A stretch of 64,000 nucleotides of DNA from Ceratobasidium sp. AG-K (taxonomy: Eukaryota > Basidiomycota > Agaricomycetes > Cantharellales > Ceratobasidiaceae), in the NCBI GenBank assembly GCA_037039685.1, contig JAWNGF010000007.1:1922001-1986000 (forward strand). Reading direction: 5' to 3'. A program made the translations under genes and the position numbers. Shown in pieces: positions 41,323-52,300 of this stretch; the first letter of the stretch is position 1; every line of letters starts with the position of its first letter. A model generated the notes under the pieces. It was not told the DNA's origin. It was given only the letters and a program-made list of their open reading frames with translations, and did not search any database.

Positions 41323-42086
41323 GACTCTGGTTTGCTCTCAAGTTTTCCTTTGCGTCCCTTTAGGTTTGGTTCCTCCTTCTTCCATTCCTTTTTGGGGCAT
41401 TTTGCCAGCAGGTGCTTGTCCGAACCACATTTTAGGCAACGTTTTGAGGAAATTCTTGCCTTGTATATATCGTCAGGCAGTCTCTTTGTAGAGCTGGAGG
41501 ATGACAATGTTGTCTTTTGTCCCGTGGTATTCTTGATGGATTGTAATTTTTGATCAACGGAGATTGCAATTGAGATCCATTGGTCAAGAGATAGTTCTCG
41601 TTCTGTTCCGTCTTTGTTGATTAGGGTTAACTCAAATCGAGCTAGTTTGGTTTTAACTTCAGGTTTCAATCCTTCTTTGAACTGGTTGATTAAGGCTTCC
41701 TGTCCCCAGTTGACATCCACTAAGAGATATCGGAATTCTGAGGCGTAGTTTGCTACTGAGTTGTTCTGTCTACATTTCCAGATATCTGCTTTGGCCTTTG
41801 CCTTCCTATTGGGGTCGCTGAATTGTTCCATGAAGTGGGACTTGAAATTTTCCCATGAGATTAGGTTCTTGTTGTTTTCTCCTTTGTTCAGGGATTGTAG
41901 TAGCACTTGAGCCCAATGCGTAGCGGCTTTATTTTCTGATTTGAAGTTGGCTAGTGCTTCACGGATTCTCTCTTCGTGGGAGTTGTATTGGTCTCCAAGT
42001 CAAACAAAGTAGCTCTCCATTTGTGTGATGAACATTTTGGTGCCTTCTCCTTTCTTCCCGTTGAAGGAATCTGGTCGTGTAACCTT
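41298..42086 (-). pseudogene. gag of element F, C-terminal part
   Basis: The capsid domain and a zinc knuckle (C-x2-C-x4-H-x4-C near 41430) align with residues about 405-666 of E Gag. The N-terminal 400 codons are missing. The sequence joins LTR-internal DNA at about 42087-42099, so one deletion removed the end of the 5' LTR, the leader and the gag start. A stop lies near 41996. Confidence 0.85.
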
Positions 42087-42098
42087 AGGGCAACGTGT

Positions 42099-42434
42099 GT
42101 GGTTCAAAGTGTCACTCAAAGGGGACGTTTGACAAGACAAAACAAGCTGGGTTTACCAGGCTTGTTGGTCCTCTATCTATATTCAAGAAGTGGCCAAGTC
42201 ATACAAAGCGTAGCCACATGAGTCATAGCAGTCAACCAGTCAGGAGTGTCCATGTGAGTCATGCTGTATGAACAGACATGACTCGTACAAAGCACAGCCG
42301 CGTTACACAATGTAACAGGAAAACCACAAGAAGGTGGCAACACGGCAGGAGAAGAGAAACAGAACGTAACATACACAGCCACAAGACAGGACAAGACGCA
42401 GACAAGTCCAATGGAGTGAGCAAGGCTCACAACA
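42099..42434 (-). repeat. 5' LTR remnant of element F (336 bp)
   Basis: Matches the 3' LTR from the GTGGTTCAAAG word to the outer end CTCACAACA. The U5 end is deleted. The TATA box reads CTATCTATATTC on the plus strand, one base changed from the sister LTR. Confidence 0.9.
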
Positions 42435-42470
42435 ATTGCCCAATCAGAAATTTGGGATCTTCTACATCTC

Positions 42471-42530
42471 AGCTACATGCCACTACATACAACTACATAC
42501 AACTACATGCAACTACATGCAACTACATGC
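42471..42530. repeat. Decamer minisatellite (six units of about AACTACATGC)
   Basis: Six consecutive 10-bp units, the last five at 42481, 42491, 42501, 42511 and 42521. The opposite arm has about four degenerate units near 16760-16800. Subterminal tandem repeats of this kind are common in non-autonomous DNA transposons and may bind transposase (inference). Confidence 0.8.
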
Positions 42531-42687
42531 TGATACATATTGCTATATTTTGGAGGAATCTGCTACATATCAGATCCATAGCACTATATATTGATATGAT
42601 AATTTGAGTAAAGTTAGCATGCTACATGGGCTACAGTTCATACATAGTATACATATCACTATGTAGCAAATGACAGGTTTCCAGATG

Positions 42688-43149
42688 AGGCCCAATTTTG
42701 TGATTCCAACAGAAAGGTTTGAGAAAGGTGGCTGTGCACTTACCATATATGGTAATGATCTTCCAAGATAGGCAACTTGATATGCTTTACTAACATACCC
42801 ATTTTGGGAGAAACTTTTAAACCAGCCAGCAGATTTCCATGCCCTTGGTACCAATGTGACTATATGCTACAAAACACCCCCAGGTGGAGTGTTTGGGGGT
42901 TCACTCAGGCAGGTGAAACAGGGGGGAAAAACAATTTCAAGCAGCAGGGTGGCACTTGAAGTTTAAAGTCAGCTGAGTTCCTATAAAAGATAGATTGCAT
43001 CCCTATATGGAATTTCAAATCACCTTAGAATCATAAATTACCATATCTAGATATTCATTTATCCAAATGTGGACTAATTACATACCATATATTGTAACTG
43101 CACAGCCACCTTCCCCACACCCTTTTGTTGGAATCACCAGATTGGGCCT
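42688..43149. mobile_element. M2: small TIR element (MITE-like, 462 bp)
   Basis: Begins AGGCCCAATTTTGTGATTCC and ends as the reverse complement of AGGCCCAATCTGGTGATTCC. The inverted similarity extends about 70 bp inward. It has no coding capacity. It lies in the right arm. The unfilled left arm near 16600 lacks it and reads CCAGATGCTTGGCTAC across the site. No clean target duplication is visible. Confidence 0.72.
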
Positions 43150-43229
43150 TGGCTACATAGTGCTATATAGTGCTATATTGCAGTGGTCACTACTACAGAC
43201 TGCTAGATATATAGGATGTTGAACCTTTG

Positions 43230-45130
43230 CTACAGAGCTACATAGCACTGTATAGCAGTATGTAACTCCTGCATGTTTTACAGATGCTTGAAGCAGTGTG
43301 GCCTGCCTTGCATGGGCTGTGGCATATCACAATTGCCATATGCCAAATCCTCAAATACCAGAATGTCCTCTGGCTACTGTACAGCTGGATCCTTGGTGAC
43401 TTGAACCCTGGTGCCCCACTTACAGCTGATGAAATGGGATCCATGGCACCCCTCATGGCTAGTAGCAGGTCAGCAAACCTAACAGTTGGATGTGAGATTG
43501 GGGAAGGCTATAATTAAATTAATTCTCTTTGTAGTATGTCAATAAATCACTGCACTTTCTGAGTTATTGCACTTCTCCTTGCACTTACAGTGTTGTTGAA
43601 TTGTGGTCATGTTGATTAGTGTTGAAACCCTCTGTGAGGCACACTCAGGTGAGTTCAGCTTGGTGAGTGTTGGCATTGTTTGCTTCTTGGCCATAGAATT
43701 AGGCACAATGATGGTCAAAATAATGCTCAAGTGTGCCAGGGGTTCTGCCATAGGTCACTATTGAGATTGCTGCATTTACAGGTGTGATGCAGAATGCAAA
43801 CCCCTATTCTTGGCCCACCCCACAACCAACCACACCTAGGACCCCTGCAGCACACCTGTTGGTGGGATGGATAAATACTCGAGTGATACAGGATAGTTAA
43901 TTTCTCAGGGGGATTGTCACAAGTACGCCCACTCTCCACTTCTGAATTCAGCAAGTTGTCTTCCAGGCCTGCTGGTTGGTGCAGGTACCATATGAAAAGG
44001 ATAGAATGAGTATATGTTATAGGTGGAAATGTATATTTAGTTTTCACTCACACCCCTGCACTCGCTTGTTTTGAAGGGCTCACTGTTGCACTGGGCCACT
44101 TCCTTTGGGGTTTTTGACCGTTCTGCCTTTCATTATGCTGCAAATTAGATTGCTTTTTGGTTGACTTTGAGAGTGACCAGGAGCTCAGCTTAAGAAGCCG
44201 GGTCAAGAGACACCGCATGGCCATTTTTTTGAGACCGAATGTTGGTATAGGGGTGCGACATCGAGTAGAGCAATGTTGTGGCTGAGTGTAAGTGGCAAAT
44301 GTCGGTTTCCTTGCCTGTACACGACTCAAGGACCAAGTACCGGAGTCACGTGGAACGTTCTAGCAAAACCTGTAAGTTACTGTAAGTAACCGGCAAATGC
44401 ACCAGTTTAGAAGTGTTTGTAAGCTACCGGTAAGTGATTTCCGGTTTCTTACGGAGTCCTAGTTATTGTCAACTTTGCTGATGCCCTAGTCGGGCAAAAT
44501 GGACCTTCGATAGGTCACGTGTCATCGTGATATTCGTCAGCACGAGTAAATTTATGAGGTGTGACTAAGCGCTTATCTAATCCACTCTTTGTCCGCCTGC
44601 ATCCTCACTCTCGCCCCGTTCGCCTCGCAGGGGTTGTGATATGCGGGATCGGACTGCTGTATCTGGCCGTCAGCTACGATTCACAACCGCGGTGTACCTT
44701 AGTTGATCTGATCACAATGTCCACTCGTGCGGCGCTGGTTTCTCTGCGATATGTTTTTAATGCTTCAGCCGAACCAAGTCCAGGCCCATGCGTTAAATGC
44801 ACCCTATCATAGCGTCGTGCACGACTTGGAGGTCGAGAATACGATCCCTGTCGCTCAGCTCAGTGAACCGCATTTGGAGACTGCAGTCATAAATGCTACA
44901 GCCCCTATCTGTACCACGCCGTACCCACCGGTTCCTGGATGTACGGTGCCTCAAGCCAAGCCATGGATATCACCAGCTGCGTTCCGATCACTTCCATAAT
45001 CTGGTCACCGTCATACCACCATATCATAAAGCCGATTCACCCGTCAACTAACTTGTTAAAGTATTTCCTAAACGGTATGCAAGATCAACTGACCACATAT
45101 AACTGCATTCGCTCCCCGTTCCCATCTCCA
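43230..45130. other. Transition from repeat DNA to host DNA, no supported gene
   Basis: Up to about 44.15 kb the sequence is CpG-poor and repeat-like. It has an open frame of 77 codons after an AG (43284-43517) and one of 94 codons without a clear ATG on the minus strand (44329-44048, followed by a GTGAGT donor-like word). Neither resembles a known protein. From about 44.2 kb CpG returns to normal. Around 44366-44450 several GTAAGTTAC/CCGGTAAG words form short inverted repeats. Confidence 0.5.
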
Positions 45131-45134
45131 TCTC

Positions 45135-45170
<36 letters not shown>
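45131..45170. repeat. (CT)n microsatellite upstream of the first SnoaL-like gene
   Basis: A nearly pure CT run ends 36 bp before the ATG at 45207. Pyrimidine-rich tracts just before the start are typical of strongly used fungal promoters, so it may be part of the core promoter. Confidence 0.85.
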
Positions 45171-45176
<6 letters not shown>

Positions 45177-45206
45177 TCCTCAATTATATACCTTCCGCGC
45201 TGCGCT

Positions 45207-45790
45207 ATGCCTTTAACACCTACCCTGACAGAGGAGCAGCAACGTACGGAAGAGGCATGGCTTGACGAATTCAATCAAGCTGCTAACACATTGGATTGGG
45301 CGCAATGGGAGAAGTATTGGGACGGCGGTAGGTTCAAGGAGTTGGCTATCCCGACGTCTCTGAGCCTGAAGCCATCTACCGACAGACTCTTTCCTTCAAT
45401 TCGCCGGCTCTCCCCGGATTGAAGGAAAAGAGGCGGTTTCTCGTTATTGGCAAGAGAAATTCAGTGTCCTGGATCAGTTGAAGCATACGTGAGTCAAAAC
45501 CCATTAGATGATTTAGCTTGTTAATTGGCTAATATCGCCTCCTGACTTATGTTCACAGGCGTACCATCCGCCGAAGCTTTGACGTCGCTCATGGTCTGAT
45601 TTATCAGACTGATCTAATGTCCTACAAAATTAAGGGAGATCCTCAAGGTCGCGTCATCGAAATGCCGGGACTCGCGGTGATTCACAAACCAGTAGGAAGC
45701 AACGTGGTGTCCGGGTTTGAAACATATATTGACCAAGAACCGATCGCATCCGTTGTGCGTGAACTGCGCGGAATGAGACGACCTGAGTAA
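45207..45790 (+). CDS. SnoaL/NTF2-like domain protein, copy 1 (151 aa)
   Basis: Three exons are supported: 45207-45327, 45386-45488 and 45559-45790, with GT-AG introns of 58 and 70 bp. The product is a single small cone-shaped NTF2-like fold: an N-terminal helix (W-L-D-E-F-N-Q-A), WEKYWDG, then F-L-Q-F-A and, in the last exon, strands ending in a VSGFETYID-type motif. SnoaL-like proteins include polyketide cyclases and many uncharacterised fungal proteins. No catalytic residue can be assigned here. The tandem copy at 46838-47421 has the same intron phases. The CT tract lies just upstream. Confidence 0.82.
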
Positions 45791-46837
45791 TTCTACTGTA
45801 TGACGTAGCCAGCTGTTCAGAAAAAAAAAATCCGAGTTTTTCTAGAGTCATGCTCTGAGGCTGATATCCGATTGTGGTGATAAGTTCCATAAGCTTAGGT
45901 TGTATGCACACCACGGCTTCCGGACAATCCCGGATTGATCGATCCCGGTAAAAAGGGCGCCGGCAGTCAACCCACTCCTAGGTGTGGCATAGTGCACCAC
46001 ACTCAAATCTATGGAAGTTCACCCTCTCCGGGGCAGCAAACCAGAATAACCACGGGGATGGGATCAAGAATTCTTCGCATCAAGCACAACTCGACAAGTG
46101 TGATGCTCGACCGTGCGTTGATGTATTTATTATTGCAGCGAGTCTCTTTGAAGCTTTTTGAGATGTTTGGCCCTCTTCCGAGTCCCATCGGGCTATTATA
46201 GTCCGTAGGAACTCCGAATGTCCCACCGCGTACGCTGATTGGAGGCCTTTGGTAAATCAAATTATCACAAACACCCTATACATCTCATGTCCTGTACAAG
46301 CTAGCCCACACTTGAGTGCTTTCATCGAGCCTGTTCTAAGTCACTGAAAGCCAAAAGGTACAACTGTGCATAGACACAGAGCGGTAGCCACGACGATATC
46401 GTAGTAGAGTTGCCGGGTCTCAGGGAACCCCTCGAGCTATATGCTAGTTATATGCTCTCAACATTAAGAACGCAGAGGTTCGGTCTCTATGGCAACGCCC
46501 ATCGGTGCTAGGGATAAGCATACAGACATATCCCAACAAAACACCGCGATAGAAAAGCGTGACATAATTTTGTGATCTTCCATCTGCCTCAGACTTGCTA
46601 CCCGCCGGTTGTCGCGAATTAGAACCTAGATACTGTAAAACTCTGTGAGGAAAGTCAACAGGGGAACTCGGCCATCCGCCCTATGATTCAAACCCCGCGA
46701 TTGCAGCGCTAGCCTTTGTCATCCTGTGGTCGTGCCTTATCAATCACCTCGGGTCAATGGCACGATGAAGCTATAAAAGAAATACCGCATTGGCGCGAGT
46801 ATGGCATTCCCACCAACGCTTGTTCTTGCGCTCCATT
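45791..46837. other. Spacer between the two SnoaL-like genes
   Basis: About 1.05 kb with no supported gene. It must hold the terminator of copy 1 and the promoter of copy 2. A poly-A run occurs at about 45822-45830. Base composition is host-like. Confidence 0.5.
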
Positions 46838-47421
46838 ATGGCGTCTCCCTCAGCCACGCAGATCTCGGCCCCCGGCCTCAGTGCCGAGCAGCTCCTTAGC
46901 GAACAAGCTTGGCTTAATGAGTTCAATCAAGCTGCAGATTCGCTAAACTGGTCAAAGTGGGAGAAGTTTTGGAGTGACGGTGAGACCTTGTGTGAAATTC
47001 AATAATCAAGAAATAGTGATGATTCAAACGTTAGATGCGTTCCTTCAATTCGGGAACGAACCTAAGTTCATCGGCAAATCGAGCATTGCCGACTACTTTA
47101 GCGGACAGCTAGGAGTTCTTGAGCTTATGCATCACGAGTGAGTTGAAGATGCACATACGTTAGCCAAACATGACACATGGGCGACCCAGGATTCGTCGAC
47201 ATTCGATTGACGTTCCAAGTGGCTTGATTTACCAAACCGCTCGAGTTACTTATCGGATCAAAGGGGACACTAAAGCTCGTATCATCGAGGTCCCAGGAAT
47301 TGCAGTTATTCATAAGAAGATGGGCAGCAACGTTGTAACGGGGTTCGAAACCTACATTGACAAGGAGCCAATCTCTGCGGTTGTGAAGGAAGTCCTTCTG
47401 GCGGGAACAGAGCGTCCGTGA
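46838..47421 (+). CDS. SnoaL/NTF2-like domain protein, copy 2 (158 aa)
   Basis: Exons 46838-46979, 47035-47137 and 47190-47421 with introns of 54 and 52 bp. Exons 2 and 3 have exactly the same lengths (103 and 232 nt) and phases as copy 1, so the pair arose by tandem duplication. The N-terminus is seven codons longer than in copy 1. Conserved blocks include W-L-N-E-F-N-Q-A, F-L-Q-F-G-N-E-P and VTGFETYID. Likely a small soluble protein. Substrate and role unknown. Confidence 0.83.
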
Positions 47422-49187
47422 CTCGACGCTACAAGTACCTGAAAACACATGATAGATAGTTGATAGATAGTTGGATATCAAACCTGTAAAGTAATTTACA
47501 TCCGTTTTCTTTGAGCTCATGATTGGTCGCGGGTCAATATCTGACACCGCTACTGAGACAAACATCGATTAGTCGTAACTTCTTAATCTCGAGTGTATGC
47601 GAGATGGACGGGATCTGCTTGCGTCGACGGAACTGTCACAACGCCCTCGAGACTCTGAAATCACAGGTCCTAACTTCCAGTGGCATGTGCTTCAGTTCCC
47701 TTTTCAGCGGACTGGGGTCGCCACGCGAAGCCAACGGGGCGTAAACCCACAGCTTCCCACCCGGTGTGTACTATACGCCAAACACTCATTGACTATTTCA
47801 AGTGTTCAAGAGGTGTATAATGTGTTACTTTAATACACCCACGCTCAAAAATGTGAGCCCTAAAAGCAAGAACTTTGAGGAGAGCCCTTGAGTGCTTTAT
47901 GCGATGAAGCCGCTACCAAGACAGCAGTGCATATCCCTACCTTACGAAAATCTCATTCAATCAAGTAAGAAAGATCAGACGAAATTGAGGCAATTCTCTT
48001 TTGAGCCAATATTACGGCGATGGGGAAGTACCATTGTGTAATGCCAGAGTGTCCAGATTCAGCATAGTTGCCTTTTCTGGAGACAGCAAAGTTGTAGTTA
48101 CATCAATTTTGTGGATGATTTATCCTAACACCTTGTTCTCAAACCCACGATTCAGATGTGAGATCATATATAAGGTATTTTAGCCTTATATTCAAAACCA
48201 TGCCGAAATCTCAGGATGTATTGAGTCCGGACACTCGAATACCGAATTTTGGTGTTCTTGTCCTCTTTTGCCCCTATCAATGGGAGTCACCCTCCGTCGT
48301 ATGTGATCAACCCCGATGTTCAACAGTCCGGTCGTGGCCACCCAGTCATCTGAACGCGAGTATTATCATCGAGATTATGACTTGCACCTTCTGTAGCAAA
48401 CGAATGCGCTGGGCAGCCAGCACGACGGAGAAGTTACCTTGAAAGCCTCAAACTAAACTAGCCCGCTCGAGCGGGAGAAGGCCATTTGTTATCGCTATCA
48501 AGAGTCGGTCTTCCAGATGTATACTTGTCGACTTGTATATTTCGAAAGAGACCCCGGGCCCATGCACTAAACCACCAGCTGCTGGAGGGACAGGTGGCGC
48601 AAAAACATAACTGTATGAATACCAAGGAAGCATCCGGTGGCGATTGATTGTTGTCAACAGCAACTATCAAATAGTGTTTAGTGCGAGGCGAGCTGCGGTT
48701 CGGGACCAGGTGTAAGCATGGCATTCACTGCCGTGCATAAGCCTCGTTGCAGCGTGGTCTATGTAAGGAGTTGGTTCTGATTCGTTTTTCGGGACTTTGA
48801 GCACCAGTAAACGGGTTCCAACTTCTCAGTAAAGTATTCCTCGATTTCCGTCAATGCTACCGAGTGCCGCTATTGATGTCGTTGGGACATGAACTGTCGG
48901 GATATTTCATTTCAGGTTGATTAGCGCTTGTGGTTACAGGGTGTTGTGAAGCGTGGCAACGTTACGTGTCCGGCGGTTGCTGGGAATCATTGGCTGCCGA
49001 GCACGCCGCCATCGCACCTCCTCGGCGTTTGCAATCGGACCGCACATCGAGACCCTCTTTTCGCCTCGCGACCACCGCTGAGAGCGTGTGTCACGGACCC
49101 CCTCAACGCTTACCTCGCCTTCATTTGCATACTGGTTGTGTTGGAGATCGGGCTCATCCTCCTCGTCTTTCCCACTGGTTGTTGCCA
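47422..49187. other. Intergenic region upstream of the STE12-like gene
   Basis: About 1.77 kb with only short frames and no recognisable protein. It should contain the STE12 promoter and 5' UTR. The STE12 frame is open upstream to 48930 but without an ATG, so this part is treated as non-coding. Confidence 0.5.
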
Positions 49188-52100
49188 ATGAACAACCTTA
49201 TGTTGCACCAAGGATACCATCCTGCCTCACTTCATTCGGGCGCGCCGCCATTCAACGGTCTGTCGCGCGCTGTATCGGCCAACGAAGGTCTCACGGCACG
49301 CATCACAGGGCCCGGGACGTCGGCGCATTTTATGGCGGCGGCGTCCGGGCGCCCAACCGACGGCGCAATGTCGAATCAGGCCCACAGCACGCAGCCTCCA
49401 AACTCCAGCGACGCCTCCCAGTCGGCTAGCCAGGGCCTCTCCCCCCCGGTCCCACGCCCCATGACCGTGCATGAACAAGACATGATTGCCCAACTCGACA
49501 AACTCAAGTACTTCCTCGCCACCGCTCCCTCACGGTGGTCCTCTCCCAATCCCTCGGCCTCAGACGCCCTGGTCCAACATCCACAAACTGCGTCGCACCC
49601 TGCGATGAACCGGTTTCTTCTCCCATCGGGCGAATTCGTGTCCTGCGTCCTGTGGGGTGGCCTGTACCATATCACCGGAACGGACATTGTTCGTGCGCTC
49701 GTCTTCCGATTCGATGCGTTTGCGCGGCCCGTTCGCAACATGAAGAAATTTGAAGAGGGGGTGTTTTCTGACTTGCGAAATCTCAAGCCTGGGAACGATG
49801 CGTGTTTGGAAGAACCAAAAGTGAGCATTTCCGCCCGCTTCCATCCGAATGCTAACAAGGAAATAGTCCCCCTTCCTGGATCTCCTCTTCAAATACCAGT
49901 GCATCCGCACTCAGAAAAAGCAAAAGGTGTTTTACTGGTATGGCCCGATTGATTCGGTCTGGGCACAAGGTTGAACATACATTTAGGTTTTCCGTGCCGC
50001 ACGATCGCCTATTTTTGGACGCACTCGAGCGGGATTTGAAGCGTGAAAAGATGGGCCTTGAACCCACAACGGTCGTCGTTGGGGAACCTGCTCGGTCGTT
50101 TACATACGATCCGAAGCGAACACTCTATGAACAGTTTGTTGCATCTCGAGGGGGCGAAGGGGATGAGCTTGATCGAGCGATTCGCGAGGCAGAAACCGTC
50201 CCCGGAAGCTCGTACTCGGTATGTGCGCACATCGCTCGAACACTGCCTTTCACTCACCATCATCCAAAGGCGCCTAACAACCCTGATGCTGCCCCCGTAG
50301 CGGCGCCTCCTCAGGTAGCCGCACTCGCACTCGCCCAAAGCGCCGATCCCGATTCTGAGCTTCAATCTGACGTCGAGGCCACCCCAGAACCCTTCTCTCG
50401 AGCCGGAACCCAACAACCCTCGAACGCAATCGCCAACCAGTCGGGGCATGGCAAGCAGTTCTTCAATATGCTGTCACTATTCGAAGGTAGCCCTTCTTAC
50501 AAGCAGAGACGCAAAAAGACTGCCAAGACATCGCGCCGTAGGATCGCGAGTGGTGGAAACGGGACCGAGAGCGAATCGGAAGCTGGGGTTGGGTTACGGT
50601 ACCTCGACGGGGATATTGGTCCCGGCTCGAGCTCGGGCCTCGAGGTCTCGCAGAACTCAGTCAACCTCTTGCCAGATCAGATGCATCGGTCACTAGGCGT
50701 CCAAGACCATATTGTCTCGAGGGCCAATTCGCTCGTCCATTCGGGCATTGCCAGGCAGTCACCCTACGCCCAAGATTCCTCCAGCCACAACGCTGTGGCT
50801 GTTCCGACCGCCTCGCTTAGGCAACATCAGCCCGAAGTAGCAACAGTATTAAATGGGACTGTTGATTCACTTATCTCAGCGCCTCATGTCTCCAGCTCAC
50901 TCCGTTCCGACATATCTCAACATCTTACTCACAATCAACAAACCTCCCAGTCGCTTCCTCTTCAATATCCTTCCTCGGGTTCGTCGCTGGCGCTCCCGAA
51001 TACCGGGCTCGGCCCTCATGACGTATCACAACCAATCGCGTCCGGATCGGACATCTATGCGCCTCAGCAATCGCCGGAAGTTGCCAGTGGCCTCGTTCCT
51101 TCTACCAAAGCTTATGTTTGCCCTCTCTTTTCATGCGGGCGGCTTTATCGTGAGCCCAGGTACCTCAAGCAGCACATCCGATCCCATACGGTCGACAAAC
51201 CCTACCAATGCGAGAGATGCTTCAAGCAGTTTAGCCGTACGGACCACCTGACGCAACATCACCAAACGCACGCCCGTGCGGATAACGGCGACCTACAGGC
51301 AGTAGCTGACCTCGACCGAGCCGATGAAGAGGAAGAGATGCTTATGGGAGACAAAATTTGCGAGGTTGAAGTTAGGGGTGAGGTCGAGGATGTTGCTGGT
51401 GAACCCGGACAGCTGCGTGGACTCGGAGTGGTTTGCATCTACCCATCCTCTAGCGCCGACCAGTCAAGCGTTGTGAACCCCGTCGACGATTACTCGGACG
51501 CAGCTGCGTCCCCGCCTCCCTCCAATTTCCCATACCCTGGGATGAGCCTCAAGCAAAGTCCGAATGGAGCTATGGCTCAGTGGCGAGCACAACACGGGGC
51601 TAGTTCTCTCTCGTCGGCGCGTAGCATGCCCGGTGGTCGATGGCCAAGCGATACCGACCCTTGGGAGATTCCCCGCAGCCAAAGTGCGCTAGGATACGGA
51701 TGGGAGCAGCGGAGCGTATCCCCAGCCTATAGTGCCATCAGCGCGCCAATTTCACACGTCCCTCATCATCGTTCCAACACAACCGATTCATTGCGTGCAT
51801 CGATAAGTTATATGCAATCTGCTCCCTCCCACAAGCAGTCGTTTGATGCGCCGAGTTACTATCCCAACCATCCTGGCCCCGGCGCTCTGAGGAGACACCG
51901 GAGCGCCACACCCTTCCAATCCCACCGCCACATGTCCATGGCCCTTCGACGGACGAGTGCAGGTGGGCCAGACGAGGTTGACCTTGCTGGCGCGACCTCG
52001 CGCTACCACCCCTACGGCCAGTCAGCCGCGAGCGTCAGCCACTATAGCTCCGCGTCTAGTCCCGCCGCGTATCCCCAGGGGGTTGATCATCGAGCCACCA

Positions 52101-52300
52101 GTACTCTCAGCAATGCTATTGATGTAGTCGCCCCCGAAGCTACCTACACAACGAACCAGGTTTACCCTGGGGTATCTAACAACGGCTATTACCCCGCTGA
52201 GGAGCATGAGGATTATTCATACGACGTCGGAAACGCAATATACGAGGGCTCCCATTACAATCCTGTTAGTTATTTCTGCTCCAGTCTTGACGTCCGCTGA
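49188..52300 (+). CDS. STE12: STE12-like transcription factor with two C2H2 zinc fingers
   Basis: Exons 49188-49820, 49867-49937 and 49987-52300 give about 1,005 aa. Introns are 46 and 49 bp. The STE DNA-binding domain (residues about 140-260) is split by both introns and contains the family blocks CIRTQKKQKVFYW and SVPHDRLFLDALERDLKRE. Two C2H2 fingers lie near residues 609-663. The rest is Ser/Pro/Gln-rich. Known family role: terminal nuclear regulator of the pheromone/filamentation MAP-kinase pathway, controlling mating, invasive growth and virulence in fungi; the STE-plus-C2H2 layout is the usual basidiomycete form. A further in-phase 51-bp intron (50219-50269) is likely, and a last intron (52275-52320) could move the stop to 52337. 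Confidence 0.93.

Larger units (their letters stand above)
36548..42434 (-). mobile_element. Ty3/gypsy element F (family 3), internally deleted
   Basis: Minus-strand element with a full 3' LTR (36548-37005) and a 5' LTR remnant (42099-42434). The TSD ATTGC (36543-36547, 42435-42439) is perfect. The related unfilled sequence at 16830-16840 has a single ATTGC, confirming the insertion. The end of the 5' LTR, the primer site and about 1.2 kb of gag are deleted. Pol is nearly full length with three stops. Confidence 0.92.
42435..43229. repeat. Right arm of the long inverted-repeat element
   Basis: Reverse complement of 16520-16830 with moderate divergence, interrupted by M2 (42688-43149). The end aligned with the D insertion point is near 43229. 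The arm continues an unknown distance to the right. Homology of the left arm beyond D would have to be checked outside the window. Confidence 0.7.

Noticed and set aside
42471..42530. Decamer array as a CRISPR-like array or telomere-like repeat
   Set aside because: Units are contiguous with no spacers, and the sequence is not telomeric. It is a short minisatellite inside a DNA element.
44048..44329. Minus-strand 94-codon frame as a transposase exon
   Set aside because: It lacks a clear ATG and has no similarity that I can recognise; it ends at a donor-like GTGAGT but no joining exon could be built.
48930..49187. N-terminal extension of the STE12 frame to 48930
   Set aside because: It opens with GTG, has no ATG, and the extra residues lack any STE12 similarity. 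The ATG at 49188 is the first in frame.
47422..49187. Short frames such as 47597-47833 and 48158-48442
   Set aside because: They are within chance length for this base composition, with no motif and no splice-joined extension.
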